A stretch of DNA of 64,000 nt from Humibacillus xanthopallidus (GCF_006717145.1 NZ_VFQF01000001.1:682001-746000); one strand, 5' to 3'; positions 43,784 to 53,255 are shown, counted from the stretch's first letter. A program made the numbers and translations. The notes: generated by a model not told the origin, from the sequence alone.

Positions 43784-45574
43784 TCAGGAGTAGAGCTTCT
43801 CGACGTCGTCGGCGAAGTCCTTCATGACGACGTTGCGCTTCAGCTTGAGCGACGGCGTGAGGTAGCCGTTGGCCTCGGTGAAGTCGCCCTCGAGCACGGT
43901 GAACTTGCGGATCGACTCCGCCTTGGACACTGCCTGGTTGGCGCGGTCGACGGCGTGCTGGAGGGCCTCGAGCACGACGGGGTTGGTGCGTGCCTGCTCG
44001 ATGGAGACACCCTCGACGCCGTGGCTCTTGGCCCACAGCGGCCACATCTCCTCGTCGAGTGTGACGAGCGCCGCGATGAAGGGCTTCTGGTCACCGACGA
44101 CGATGCACTGCGACACGAGCGGGTGGGAGCGCAGTCGGTCCTCGAGCACGGCCGGCGCGACGTTCTTGCCGCCGGCGGTGACGAGGATCTCCTTCTTGCG
44201 GCCCGTGATGCGCAGGTAGCCGTCGTCGTCGAGGTCTCCGATGTCGCCGGTGTGGAACCAGCCGTCGACGATCGCGTCAGCCGTCGCCTGCGGGTTGCCG
44301 TGGTAGCCGCTGAAGACCCCGACCCCCTTGAGCAGGATCTCGCCGTCGTCGGCGATGCGGACGCCGCTGCCCGGCAGCGGCGGGCCGACGGTGCCGATCT
44401 TGATCTTGTCGGGGGTGTTGACGCACACCGGAGCCGTCGACTCGGTGAGGCCGTAGCCCTCGAGGATAATGACGCCGATGCCGCGGTAGAAGTGGCCGAG
44501 TCGCGTGCCGAGCGGAGCGCCGCCCGACACGGCGTACTGCACCTTGCCGCCCATGGCCGCGCGGAGCTTGCCGTAGACGAGCCGGTCGAAGATCGCGTGC
44601 TGAAGGCGCAGCAGGAGGCCGGGCCCGTCGGCGTCGAGCGCCTCGCTGTGCGCGATGGCGACGGTCGCGGCGCGCAGGAAGATGCGGCCCTTGCCATCGG
44701 CCGCGGCCTTGGCCTCGGCGGAGTTGTAGATCTTCTCGAAGACGCGGGGGACCGCGAGCACGAAGGTCGGCTGGAAGCCGGCGAAGTCGTCGAGGAGGGT
44801 CTTGATGTCGGCCGAGTGCCCCATCCGTGCCTTCGCCGAGACGCAGAGCACCTCGATGAAGCGGGCGAAGACGTGCGCGAGCGGGAGGAAGAGGAGCGTC
44901 GAGGCGCCGTCGGCGCGCACGACCTCCTTGAGCTTCTCGGTGGCGTTCTCGGCGAGGTCGAGGAAGTTGCCGTGCGTGAGCTCGCAGCCCTTGGGCCGGC
45001 CGGTGGTGCCCGACGTGTAGATGATGGTCGCGATGGACGTGCGGTCGAGGGCCTCGCGGCGGGACGCCAGCTCGGCGTCGGGCACCGACGTGCCCTTCTG
45101 CCGCAGGGCATCGAGCCCGCCGTCGGCAATGACGACCACCTCGACGAGGTCGGGCAGCTGGGCGTCGACGAGCCCCACGGTCTCGCGGTGCGCGGCAGTC
45201 TCGACGACGGCGAGGACGGCCCCGGAGTCGGAGAGGATCCACTCGACCTGCTCGGCCGAGGAGGTCTCGTAGATCGGCACGACCACACCCCCGGCGCTCC
45301 ACGTCGCGAAGTCGACGAGCGTCCACTCGTAGCGGGTGCGCGACATGAGGCCGACCCGGCTGCCCGGCTCGACACCCGAGGCGATGAGCCCCTTGGCGAC
45401 GGCGTCGACGTCGGCGGCGAACTCCCGCCACGTCGTCGTCGCCCAGCGGTCCCCGGCGCCCTTGCGGGCGAAGGCCGCACCAGCGGGCGACTCGACGGCG
45501 TTGCGGCCGGGCAGGTCGGCAAGGCTTCCCTCGGTGGTGACGGGGACGAGCGGTGCGACGACGTTGTCCTTCAC
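43784..45574 (-). CDS. fadD: Long-chain fatty acid--CoA ligase (AMP-dependent synthetase)
   Basis: Activates fatty acids to acyl-CoA. The length is 596 aa. ANL-superfamily motifs: IIYTSGTTGRPKG, YGLTESTAPVCVNTPD, GWFHTGDIGDLDDDGYLRITGRKKE and the C-terminal catalytic Lys region LKLKRN. The start is GTG 45574 with a GAGGAG ribosome binding site; the open frame beyond is not family-like. It diverges from the SRPBCC gene. Confidence 0.94.
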   Translation of the reverse strand: MKDNVVAPLVPVTTEGSLADLPGRNAVESPAGAAFARKGAGDRWATTTWREFAADVDAVAKGLIASGVEPGSRVGLMSRTRYEWTLVDFATWSAGGVVVPIYETSSAEQVEWILSDSGAVLAVVETAAHRETVGLVDAQLPDLVEVVVIADGGLDALRQKGTSVPDAELASRREALDRTSIATIIYTSGTTGRPKGCELTHGNFLDLAENATEKLKEVVRADGASTLLFLPLAHVFARFIEVLCVSAKARMGHSADIKTLLDDFAGFQPTFVLAVPRVFEKIYNSAEAKAAADGKGRIFLRAATVAIAHSEALDADGPGLLLRLQHAIFDRLVYGKLRAAMGGKVQYAVSGGAPLGTRLGHFYRGIGVIILEGYGLTESTAPVCVNTPDKIKIGTVGPPLPGSGVRIADDGEILLKGVGVFSGYHGNPQATADAIVDGWFHTGDIGDLDDDGYLRITGRKKEILVTAGGKNVAPAVLEDRLRSHPLVSQCIVVGDQKPFIAALVTLDEEMWPLWAKSHGVEGVSIEQARTNPVVLEALQHAVDRANQAVSKAESIRKFTVLEGDFTEANGYLTPSLKLKRNVVMKDFADDVEKLYS

Positions 45575-45795
45575 GGAGACTCCTCGTGAGCGGCGGGTGT
45601 GCAGTGGGGCTGACGACACCGACGGATGACCAGCAGCGACAACGGTGCGGGTCACGCCCGGCGATGGCGTGGAAGAGGGTCCGCCACGACGCGTCGCGGT
45701 GGGCTTCGCGCCCATCCTCGCACGCGCGCGCCCGAGGTCGGGAGCCAAACGCGGGGTGCGCGCCGTGGCGTGACCAACGCGATAACCTTCGGCTC

Positions 45796-46239
45796 ATGGC
45801 CGATCGCACCGAGTCCTCCATCATCGTCGACGCACCCCCCGGCGAGGTGCTCGACGTCATCGCGGACTTCGAGGCCTACCCCGAGTGGGCCGGCGAGGTG
45901 AAGGCGATCCGAGTGCTCGCCGAGGAGGGCGACGGCTGGGCCGACCAGGTCGAGTTCACCCTCGATGCCGGCGCCATCAAGGACACCTACGTTCTCGACT
46001 ACGAGTGGGACGTCGTCGAGGACGGCACGGGCGTCGTCTCGTGGTCGCTCGTCTCGGCCCAGGTGCTCAAGGCCATGGACGGCTCCTACACCCTGGCCGC
46101 CCAGGGCGCGGGCACGAAGGTCACCTACCGTCTCGCGGTCGACGTCAAGATCCCCATGATCGGCCTGCTCAAGCGCAAGGCCGAGAAGGTCATCGTCGAC
46201 ACGGCTCTCAAGGAGCTGAAGAAGCGCGTCGAGGCCTGA
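45796..46239 (+). CDS. SRPBCC (START-like) family protein
   Basis: This 147-residue protein has the START/polyketide-cyclase fold: SSIIVDAPPGEVLDVIADFEAYPEW at the N-terminus, YTLAAQGAGTKVTYRLAVDV, and a C-terminal helix ending ALKELKKRVEA. It probably binds a lipid or other hydrophobic ligand in the cytosol. It diverges from fadD, which fits a lipid link, and starts a run with the Cys-cluster gene and glucokinase. Confidence 0.9.
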   Translation: MADRTESSIIVDAPPGEVLDVIADFEAYPEWAGEVKAIRVLAEEGDGWADQVEFTLDAGAIKDTYVLDYEWDVVEDGTGVVSWSLVSAQVLKAMDGSYTLAAQGAGTKVTYRLAVDVKIPMIGLLKRKAEKVIVDTALKELKKRVEA

Positions 46240-46244
46240 CCGGC

Positions 46245-46847
46245 GTGACGGCGACCGACGAGCCCGACGGGCACGGCAACAACGGATCGGCACCTGCCAC
46301 CGACGACCCCGCGCGCACGGTGGCGGAGGAGGCGGCGCTGCTCGTCGAGCTGCTCTCGCGCCGTGGCTGGGGCGCCAGCGGCGGTATGCCGTCCGCGTCC
46401 TCCCACACGACCGCCCACGAGCCGGGGGGCGGGTCCTCGAGCTCGGCGCACCGCAACGGTGACGCGGCGAGCTCGGCCGACGACGGCGCGGCCACGGACC
46501 GCGCCGGGGCGGGTGCCCGACCCGGCGGCATACCCTTGACGGATGCCCGGCAGGCGCCGGAGTGCACGTGCGGAGGGCGCGAGCCGGCGGCCTGCCGGGT
46601 GTGTCCGGTGTGCCAGCTCATCAGCTTCGTCCAGCAGGTCAACCCCGACACGATCGAGCGGGTCGCCGACTTCGTCGGCTTCGCCGCCACCGCGCTGCGC
46701 GACCTCGCGACGGCGCAGCGCGAGCGCTCGACCCGCCCCGAGACGGCCGGCCCCGAGGCGGGCGCCGAGGCGACCGGCGACCAGGGCGACCGAGGCGCGG
46801 CTACCCGCAGCGCAGGGGCACGCGACGAGCAGGAGGGACCGGCATGA
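46245..46847 (+). CDS. Conserved actinobacterial protein with Cys zinc-binding core
   Basis: This 200-residue protein is mostly disordered (His/Gly/Ser/Ala-rich residues 45-100). A compact core has C107, C109, C117, C120 and C123 (ECTCGGREPAACRVCPVCQ), followed by a helix VNPDTIERVADFVGFAATAL. The tail is Ala/Gly/Asp-rich. GTG 46245 is 5 nt after the SRPBCC stop and the end overlaps glucokinase by 4 nt. Similar proteins occur between these two genes in other actinobacteria, to my knowledge. Function unknown. Confidence 0.8.
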   Translation: MTATDEPDGHGNNGSAPATDDPARTVAEEAALLVELLSRRGWGASGGMPSASSHTTAHEPGGGSSSSAHRNGDAASSADDGAATDRAGAGARPGGIPLTDARQAPECTCGGREPAACRVCPVCQLISFVQQVNPDTIERVADFVGFAATALRDLATAQRERSTRPETAGPEAGAEATGDQGDRGAATRSAGARDEQEGPA

Positions 46848-47812
46848 CCCGTCGGCTGGCCATCGGCATCGACATCGGCGGCACCAAGGTCGCCGGGGGG
46901 ATCGTCGACGAGAGCGGCGCCATCCTCGAGCGGGTGCGCTTCGACACGCCGCACCGCTCCACCTCGCCCCGCGTCGTGGAGAACACCATCGTCGGCGCCG
47001 TCGAGGAGCTGCTCGGCCGGGCTGACCCGACCGACATCGTCGCCGTGGGCATCGGCGCCGCCGGCTTCGTCGCCGAGGACCGCGCGACCGTCGTCTTCGC
47101 GCCGCACCTGTCGTGGCGCAACGAGCCGCTGCGCGACGCGCTGTCGCAGCGCATCGCCCTGCCGATCACCGTCGACAACGACGCCAACGCGGCCGCTTGG
47201 GCTGAGGCGTGCTTCGGTGCGGCTCGCGGCGAGTCGCACGTCGTCGTCATCACGCTCGGCACGGGCATCGGCGGAGCCCTCATCATCGACGGGCAGGTGC
47301 AGCGCGGCAGGCACGGCATCGCGGGGGAGTTCGGCCACATGCAGGTTGTCCCCGGCGGCGTGCGCTGCGAGTGCGGCAACCGCGGCTGCTGGGAGCAGTA
47401 CGCCAGCGGCAACGCCCTCGTCCGTGAGGCGCGCGCGATGATCGACGCCGGATCGCCTGTCGTGGCAGACCTGCTCACCCGACTCGGGGGTGACCCGGCT
47501 GCGCTCACCGGGCCCTTCATCACCGAGGCCGCCCGCGACGGCGACCCCACCGCGCGCGAGCTGCTCGCCGACATCGGCGAGTGGCTGGGCATCGGCATGG
47601 CCAACCTCGCGGCCGCCTTCGACCCCGGGCTGTTCGTCATCGGCGGTGGTGTCAGCGCTGCCGACGAGATGCTCATCGGTCCCGCGCGTGACGCCTTCCG
47701 GCGCCAGCTCACCGGGCGCGGCTACCGTCCCGAGGCGAGCATCGTGCGGGCCGTCCTGGGCAGCGACGCGGGCCTCATCGGGGCTGCGGAGCTCGCGCGC
47801 AGCAGTCGCTGA
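46844..47812 (+). CDS. glk: ROK-family glucokinase
   Basis: ATP-dependent glucose phosphorylation. The 322-residue ROK protein has IGIDIGGTKVAGGIVD, VDNDANAAAWAE, TLGTGIGGALI and the ROK zinc motif RCECGNRGCWEQYASG. AGGAGGGA precedes ATG 46844. It overlaps the Cys-cluster gene by 4 nt. It resembles the GlkA type rather than polyphosphate glucokinase. It may also have a role in carbon catabolite regulation. Confidence 0.93.
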   Translation: MTRRLAIGIDIGGTKVAGGIVDESGAILERVRFDTPHRSTSPRVVENTIVGAVEELLGRADPTDIVAVGIGAAGFVAEDRATVVFAPHLSWRNEPLRDALSQRIALPITVDNDANAAAWAEACFGAARGESHVVVITLGTGIGGALIIDGQVQRGRHGIAGEFGHMQVVPGGVRCECGNRGCWEQYASGNALVREARAMIDAGSPVVADLLTRLGGDPAALTGPFITEAARDGDPTARELLADIGEWLGIGMANLAAAFDPGLFVIGGGVSAADEMLIGPARDAFRRQLTGRGYRPEASIVRAVLGSDAGLIGAAELARSSR

Positions 47813-47842
47813 GCCCGCCGCGCCGCAAGGTCGGCGAGCGGG

Positions 47843-48523
47843 TCAGACCCTCGTGCCGTCGTCGAACGGGTCACGCTCGTTGCCGCCGCGCAGCACGAGC
47901 AGCACGAAGCCGATGACGACCATGGCGATCGCCGTGACGACCCACCACCCGCTGCCGTCGCGGTCGAAGAAGAGCAGGTAGAAGAGCAGGAGAGGCCCGC
48001 CGACGAGGCCGCCGACGATCGCCCAGAACATCGGGTCGGTCTCGGCCGAGGGCAGCTCGATCTCGGACGGCGGCACGAAGTGGTCGTCCGGCTCACCGCC
48101 CCAAGCAGCGCTCGCCGCGTCGAGCAGGGCATCGACGTCGTCGACCGGGTCGCTCGGTGCCCCGGAGCGCCACACGTGCGAGGTCGTCGACGCGATCGGC
48201 AGCCCGAGGTCCCCGCCGTGGGCGACGTCGGTCGCCGCCGGTCCTGCCGCCCCTGTCGGGTCGCTCGGAGCTGCGGGGGCTGCCGGGGCCGCGGGGGCCG
48301 TCGGAGCCGCCGGGCCGAGGGGAGCGGGGTTGACCCCGGTGGTCTTGGCGGCGGAGCCGCTCGTGCCCTCGTCGGACGTCAGGGCGTCGCCCGCCGGGGC
48401 AGGGTCGTCACCGGACGGCATACGGCCGGCAGTGTGCTCTCGGTCGGCCAGCGGGTCGGGCGCCTCGTCGTCCCAGCCCGCGACGATCCGCTGGAACTCC
48501 GCATCGAGGTCGCGGTCGTTCAC
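47843..48523 (-). CDS. Hypothetical membrane protein with acidic, Pro/Ala-rich cytosolic part
   Basis: This 226-residue protein starts MNDRDLDAEFQRIVAGWDD, then has a Pro-Ala repeat region (APAAPAAPAAP) at about residues 75-90 and an acidic stretch. Two closely spaced hydrophobic helices follow (MFWAIVGGLVGGPLLLFYLLFF and WWVVTAIAMVVIGFVLLVL), with a short tail. It starts at GTG 48523. Actinobacterial proteins of this layout are common but uncharacterised. It is convergent with glucokinase and divergent from plsC. Confidence 0.72.
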   Translation of the reverse strand: MNDRDLDAEFQRIVAGWDDEAPDPLADREHTAGRMPSGDDPAPAGDALTSDEGTSGSAAKTTGVNPAPLGPAAPTAPAAPAAPAAPSDPTGAAGPAATDVAHGGDLGLPIASTTSHVWRSGAPSDPVDDVDALLDAASAAWGGEPDDHFVPPSEIELPSAETDPMFWAIVGGLVGGPLLLFYLLFFDRDGSGWWVVTAIAMVVIGFVLLVLRGGNERDPFDDGTRV

Positions 48524-48629
48524 GTGAATCCTCCTGGCGGTGCGGCGGGACCTCCTGATCCTCGCATGCGGCCCTGACCGCGCGCGAGTGTCGTAGAGTT
48601 CGAGCCGTCACGTGGAAGGTGGACAACGG

Positions 48630-49544
48630 TTGTTCTACTGGTTTCTGAAGACGATCGTCATCGGTCCCATCATCAGGCTGCTCTTCCGGCCCTGGGTCGA
48701 GGGCGAGGAGAACATCCCCGAGGAGGGGGCGGCGATCTTCGCCTCCAACCACCTGTCCTTCTCCGACTCGGTGTTCCTGCCGCTCGTCGTGCCGCGCCGG
48801 GTCACCTTCCTCGCGAAGAGCGACTACTTCACCGGGCGCGGGGTCAAGGGCCGCCTGACGGCAGCCTTCTTCAAGGCCATCGGGCAGGTGCCCGTCGACC
48901 GCTCGGGCGGCAAGGCCAGCAGCGCCGCACTCAACTCCGGCCTCAAGGTGCTGCGTCGCGGTGACCTGCTCGGCATCTATCCCGAGGGCACGCGCTCGCC
49001 CGACGGGCGCCTCTATCGCGGCCGAACCGGTGTGGCCCGGATGGCGCTCGAGGGTCGCGTCACCGTGATCCCCGTGGCGATGATCGGCACCGACAAGGCC
49101 CAGCCCACCGGCAAGGTCATCCCGCGCATCATGCGCGTGGGGGTGCGGGTCGGCAAGCCGCTCGACTTCTCGCGCTACGAGGGCATGGAGGACGACCGCT
49201 TCGTCCTGCGCTCGATCACCGACGAGATCATGTACGAGCTGATGCTGCTGTCGGGCCAGGAGTACGTCGACATGTACGCCACCTCGATGAAGGACCGCCT
49301 GCTCGCCGCGGCCCGGGCCAAGGCCAAGGAGCTTCAGGAGGCCGCGAAGCCGGGCACCGCCGCTCCGGAGCTCGAGGCGGCTCTCGACGCCGCCGAGGGC
49401 CGCGCGACCCAGCTCGAGCGGGCCGTCGACCGCGTCGACCCTGCGAGCGACGCGGGCAACGAGGCCGCCGGTGCCCCAGCCGCCGGCGCCCAGGCCGCAC
49501 CCGACGAGGACGAGGGCCCCGGGCCCGTCGTCGCTGCCTCCTGA
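48630..49544 (+). CDS. plsC: 1-acyl-sn-glycerol-3-phosphate acyltransferase
   Basis: Membrane-associated acyltransferase making phosphatidic acid. It has the H-x4-D motif in ASNHLSFSDSVFLP, the PEGTRSPDGRLYRGRTG block and VIPVAMIGTD. I place the start at TTG 48630 (MFYWFLKTIVIGP), which has GGAAGGTGG about 7 nt upstream and matches where relatives begin; GTG 48612 is the alternative. That gives 304 aa. The C-terminal ~60 residues are an Ala/Glu/Asp-rich tail. It precedes a sensor kinase by 1 nt. Confidence 0.92.
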   Translation: MFYWFLKTIVIGPIIRLLFRPWVEGEENIPEEGAAIFASNHLSFSDSVFLPLVVPRRVTFLAKSDYFTGRGVKGRLTAAFFKAIGQVPVDRSGGKASSAALNSGLKVLRRGDLLGIYPEGTRSPDGRLYRGRTGVARMALEGRVTVIPVAMIGTDKAQPTGKVIPRIMRVGVRVGKPLDFSRYEGMEDDRFVLRSITDEIMYELMLLSGQEYVDMYATSMKDRLLAAARAKAKELQEAAKPGTAAPELEAALDAAEGRATQLERAVDRVDPASDAGNEAAGAPAAGAQAAPDEDEGPGPVVAAS

Positions 49545-49545
49545 G

Positions 49546-50712
49546 ATGGGCGGGCGCGAGCCCCTGACCTCCGCGCGCACAGCCGTGCCGCTCGACGAGC
49601 ACGTCGTCGTCCGGGGTCTCTGGCGCGCCGTCGACGTCTTCCGCTGTCTCGCGCTGGCGTATGCCGTGTGGTCGGCCTGGGAGCGGCGCGACGAGATGGT
49701 CAACCCGACCGCTGCGGTCGTCATCCTCGGCGTGCTCACCGGGTGGACCGTCGTGCAGACCGTGCGGCCGATGCGCACGGCCCGCGCCTACACGGTCGAG
49801 CTCGCCATCGCGTGCGCCGCCATCCTCGGCACGCGCCTCGTCGACAGCCCCGAGGTCATCACGGCCGGGGCCAAGACGATCCCGTCCATCTGGCCGTCGG
49901 CCGCCATCGTCGGCTGGGCGGTACTGCGCGGCTGGCGCGGTGGCGTGGTGGCCGCGGCGATCGTCGCGGCGTGCTCCTTCGTCGAGGTCATCGAGCCGAC
50001 GGCCAACACGGTGACCAACTCGATCCTCGGCCTGCTGCTCGGCGGCTGCATCGGCTACTGCGTCGACCTCACGCGCGCGAGCCACGCGGCGCTCGCGCAG
50101 GCGATGCGGGTCGAGGCGGCCCGAGCCGAGCGCGACCGGCTCGCGCGCACGGTGCACGACGGGGTGCTGCAGACCCTCGCCTTCATCAACCGGCGCGCGA
50201 TCGACATCGGCGGCGAGACGGCGGCCCTCGGTGCGATGGCAGGGGAGCAGGAGCGCATCCTGCGCACCCTCGTCAGCCAGGCCGACCTTGCCGAGGTCGA
50301 CCGGGCCGTGTCGGGGGAGGCCGACCTCAGGGGGTTGCTCGCCCACGTCGAGACCGACGACATCGCCCTCGTCGCCCCGGGAGAGCCCGTGCTGCTGCCG
50401 CGCCGGGTCGCCGACGAGGTCGTCGCGGCGGTCGAGGCGGCCGTCGACAACGTGCGCAAGCACGCCGGCGAGGGGGCCCGGGCGTGGGTGCTCCTCGACG
50501 ACGACGGGGCGGGCGTGCAGGTGACGATCCGCGACTCCGGAGTCGGTGTCGACGCCGGGCGGCTCGACGAGGCGGTCGGGCAGGGGCGCCTGGGGGTGTC
50601 GTCGAGCATCCGGGGGCGCCTCGCCGACCTCGGGGGCACCGCGAGCGTCACCTCCGGCGCGACCGGGGGCACGACCGTCGAGCTGCGCGTGCCGCACACG
50701 CCGGCCCGCTGA
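49546..50712 (+). CDS. Sensor histidine kinase, MacS-like (HisKA_3 type)
   Basis: This 388-residue protein has about five membrane helices (residues ~25-175), a DHp segment with the phospho-acceptor in RTVHDGVLQTLAF (H204), and a HATPase domain with AAVDNVRKHAG (N-box), DSGVGVD and GRLGVSSSIRGRL. ATG 49546 lies 1 nt after the plsC stop. It pairs with the LuxR-type regulator downstream. The signal may be envelope-related given the membrane-embedded sensor, but this is inference. Confidence 0.9.
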   Translation: MGGREPLTSARTAVPLDEHVVVRGLWRAVDVFRCLALAYAVWSAWERRDEMVNPTAAVVILGVLTGWTVVQTVRPMRTARAYTVELAIACAAILGTRLVDSPEVITAGAKTIPSIWPSAAIVGWAVLRGWRGGVVAAAIVAACSFVEVIEPTANTVTNSILGLLLGGCIGYCVDLTRASHAALAQAMRVEAARAERDRLARTVHDGVLQTLAFINRRAIDIGGETAALGAMAGEQERILRTLVSQADLAEVDRAVSGEADLRGLLAHVETDDIALVAPGEPVLLPRRVADEVVAAVEAAVDNVRKHAGEGARAWVLLDDDGAGVQVTIRDSGVGVDAGRLDEAVGQGRLGVSSSIRGRLADLGGTASVTSGATGGTTVELRVPHTPAR

Positions 50713-50895
50713 GGCACCCCGGCACGTCCTGCGCTGCATCCATGCAGCGGAATCCGCTCCGGTGGGCGGGACGTTTCGGGCACGATGGACGGGCAGCGCC
50801 GCGTTCCTCGTGGCCGCAGCAGGGGAGCGGGGCCCGTGGGTGGCCCTCGGGGGCGTCACAGGGAGACTGGGGAGACTGGGGGATCGGTGGGTGCC

Positions 50896-51591
50896 ATGAC
50901 TGAGCAGGGGCCGGAGTCGTCTGCCGACCACATCACCGTCGTCGTCGCCGACGACCACCCGATGTGGCGCGACGCCGTGGCCCGCGACCTCGCCGACTCC
51001 GGCTTCGAGGTCGTCGCCACCGCGGATGACGGGCGCGCCGCCGTGGCGCGCACCCGTGCGCTCGTGCCCGACGTGCTCGTGCTCGACCTCAACCTGCCCG
51101 GCCTCGACGGACCCGAGGTGTGTGCCGCGCTCTCGGCGGCGGGGGTGCCGACGCGCATCCTCATCCTCTCGGCGAGCGGCGACCACAAGGACGTGCTCGA
51201 CGCCGTCAAGGCGGGTGCCCTCGGCTACCTCGTGAAGTCGGCGGGGCGCGAGGAGTTCATCGCCGCGGTGCGCGCCACGGCCGCCGGAGACCCGGTCTTC
51301 ACCCCGGGTCTCGCCGGTCTCGTGCTCGGCGAGTTCCGTCGCGCGCGGACGGCCGGGCCGGAGCAGGGCGGTCGCGAGATCCCCGAGCTCACCGAGCGCG
51401 AGACCGAGATCCTGCGCTACGTCGCCACCGGGATGGGCTACAAGGAGATCGCCGCGACGCTGTTCCTCTCGCACCGCACGGTGCAGAACCACGTGCAGAA
51501 CATCTTCGGCAAGCTCCAGATGCACAACCGGGTCGAGCTCGCCCGCTTCGCGATGGAGCGTGGCCTCGACCTCGGTGACCCCACGACCTGA
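50896..51591 (+). CDS. LuxR/NarL-family response regulator
   Basis: This 231-residue partner of the preceding kinase has a receiver with VVVADDHPMWRDAV, phospho-acceptor D64 in VLVLDLNLPG and the K-S of YLVKSAG. The C-terminal helix-turn-helix has LTERETEILRYVATGMGYKE and LSHRTVQNHVQNIFGKL. The start is ATG 50896 with GGTGGG upstream. The 183-nt gap after the kinase gene holds a short GGGAGACTG tandem but no gene. Confidence 0.92.
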   Translation: MTEQGPESSADHITVVVADDHPMWRDAVARDLADSGFEVVATADDGRAAVARTRALVPDVLVLDLNLPGLDGPEVCAALSAAGVPTRILILSASGDHKDVLDAVKAGALGYLVKSAGREEFIAAVRATAAGDPVFTPGLAGLVLGEFRRARTAGPEQGGREIPELTERETEILRYVATGMGYKEIAATLFLSHRTVQNHVQNIFGKLQMHNRVELARFAMERGLDLGDPTT

Positions 51592-51600
51592 CCGCGCCCG

Positions 51601-51745
51601 GTCGAGTGGCCACCATGTGCCGCCCCCGGCCCGTCGAGAGGCCACGGTATGCCGCCCCCGCCCGGTTGAGTGGCCACCGTTCGCCGCCCCCACCCCGTCG
51701 AGAGGCCACGGTATGCCGCCCCGCCTGGTCGAGTGGCCACCGTTC
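51601..51745. repeat. Tandem array of five units of about 32 bp, core GTCGAG(T/A)GGCCAC
   Basis: Units start at 51601, 51633, 51665, 51697 and 51728. Odd units carry GTCGAGTGGCCACC (the third has GTTGAG); even units carry GTCGAGAGGCCACGGTATGCC. The repeat fills much of the 281-bp gap between the response regulator and aroG. The rest of that gap has one more GGCATAC at about 51,763 and presumably the aroG promoter. Confidence 0.9.
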
Positions 51746-51872
51746 GTCGGGAGCCTGCCGGGCGGCATACCGGCGCGGGTCGGCGAACGGGTGTCCACGG
51801 GCGACTCGTGGTTTCGGGATGCGGACCCGGGCCGGGACGGCCCGACACGGCGACTACGCTGTCGGGGTGAAC

Positions 51873-53255
51873 ATGAGCGCCGTCACCGCCGATGTCGGCC
51901 TGGAGCCCGTCGACGGGTCCGAGGCCCTGGCCGCCCTCACCGCCGCCGCCAACGAGCTCGAGGCGACGCAGCAGCCGAGCTGGCCCGACACGGCCGCCTT
52001 GGCCGAGGTGATCGAGACGCTCTCGACCTATCCGCCCCTCGTCTTCGCCGGCGAGTGCGACATCCTCACCGACCGCATGGCCAAGGCCGCGGTGGGCGAG
52101 GCGTTCGTGCTGCAGGGCGGCGACTGCGCCGAGACGTTCGCGTCGGCGACCGCCGACAACATCCGCGACCGCATCAAGACGATCCTGCAGATGGCGGCCG
52201 TGCTCACCTACGGCGCCTCGGTGCCGGTCATCAAGATCGGCCGCATGGCGGGGCAGTACGCCAAGCCGCGCAGCTCGAACGTCGAGACGCGTGAGGGCGT
52301 GACGCTGCCGGCCTTCCGCGGCGACATGGTCAACGACTTCGCCTTCCACGAGACGGCTCGCATCCCCGACCCGCAGCGGCTCGTCCGCGCGTACCACGCG
52401 AGCTCAGCGACGCTGAACCTCGTGCGCGCTTTCACCACAGGCGGATTCGCCGACCTGCGGCACGTGCACGACTGGAACCGCGGCTTCGTCGCCAACTCCG
52501 CCAACCAGCGCTACGAGAAGATCGCCAAGGACATCGACAAGGCGATGCGCTTCATGGCGGCCTGTGGCGCCGACTTCGACGCGATGCGCACGGTCGAGTT
52601 CTACGCCGCCCACGAGGCGCTGCTGCTCGACTACGAGCGCCCGCTGACGCGCATCGACTCGCGCTCCGGGCGGCTCTATGACACCTCGACGCACTTCGTG
52701 TGGGTCGGCGAGCGCACGCGCCAGCTCGACGGGGCCCACATCGACTTCGTCTCGCGCATCAGCAACCCCATCGGCGTCAAGCTCGGCCCCAAGGCCGACA
52801 TCGACGAGGTGCTGCGCCTCATCGACAAGGTCGACCCGCAGCGCACACCGGGGCGCCTCACCTTCATCACCCGGATGGGCGCCGGCACGATCCGCGACGC
52901 CCTGCCGGCGCTCGTCGACAAGGTGACCGCCTCGGGCGCCACCGTGACGTGGATCTGCGACCCGATGCACGGCAACACCTTCGAGAGCTCGACCGGATAC
53001 AAGACGCGCGACTTCGAGGACATCGTCGAGGAGGTGCACGGCTTCTTCGAGGTGCACCGCTCGCTCGGCACGATCCCGGGCGGCATCCACGTCGAGCTGA
53101 CGGGTAACGACGTCACTGAGTGCCTCGGCGGCGCGGAGAAGATCATCGACTCCGACCTCGAGAAGCGCTACGAGTCGGTGTGCGACCCGCGCCTCAACCA
53201 CCAGCAGTCGCTCGAGCTCGCGTTCCTCGTCGCAGAGATGCTCGCCCAGGCCTGA
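51873..53255 (+). CDS. aroG: 3-deoxy-7-phosphoheptulonate synthase, class II
   Basis: First step of the shikimate pathway. The 460-residue class II enzyme has PLVFAGECDILTDRMAKAA, AFVLQGGDCAETF, KIGRMAGQYAKPRS, LLLDYERPLTRID, WVGERTRQLDGAH, CDPMHGNT and GGIHVELTGNDVTECLGG. The start is ATG 51873; GTG 51867 is in frame just before it. In actinobacteria this gene is often close to a PASTA kinase gene; here the two are separated by the accessory operon and a transporter gene. Confidence 0.96.
   Translation: MSAVTADVGLEPVDGSEALAALTAAANELEATQQPSWPDTAALAEVIETLSTYPPLVFAGECDILTDRMAKAAVGEAFVLQGGDCAETFASATADNIRDRIKTILQMAAVLTYGASVPVIKIGRMAGQYAKPRSSNVETREGVTLPAFRGDMVNDFAFHETARIPDPQRLVRAYHASSATLNLVRAFTTGGFADLRHVHDWNRGFVANSANQRYEKIAKDIDKAMRFMAACGADFDAMRTVEFYAAHEALLLDYERPLTRIDSRSGRLYDTSTHFVWVGERTRQLDGAHIDFVSRISNPIGVKLGPKADIDEVLRLIDKVDPQRTPGRLTFITRMGAGTIRDALPALVDKVTASGATVTWICDPMHGNTFESSTGYKTRDFEDIVEEVHGFFEVHRSLGTIPGGIHVELTGNDVTECLGGAEKIIDSDLEKRYESVCDPRLNHQQSLELAFLVAEMLAQA

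Noticed and set aside
51601-51745. CRISPR-like regular repeats
   Set aside because: The whole 32-bp unit is repeated, there are no unique spacers, and no cas genes are in the window.
49228-51798. 856-codon minus-strand open frame over the two-component genes
   Set aside because: Antisense to a kinase and regulator with full motifs; composition is typical of a high-GC shadow frame.
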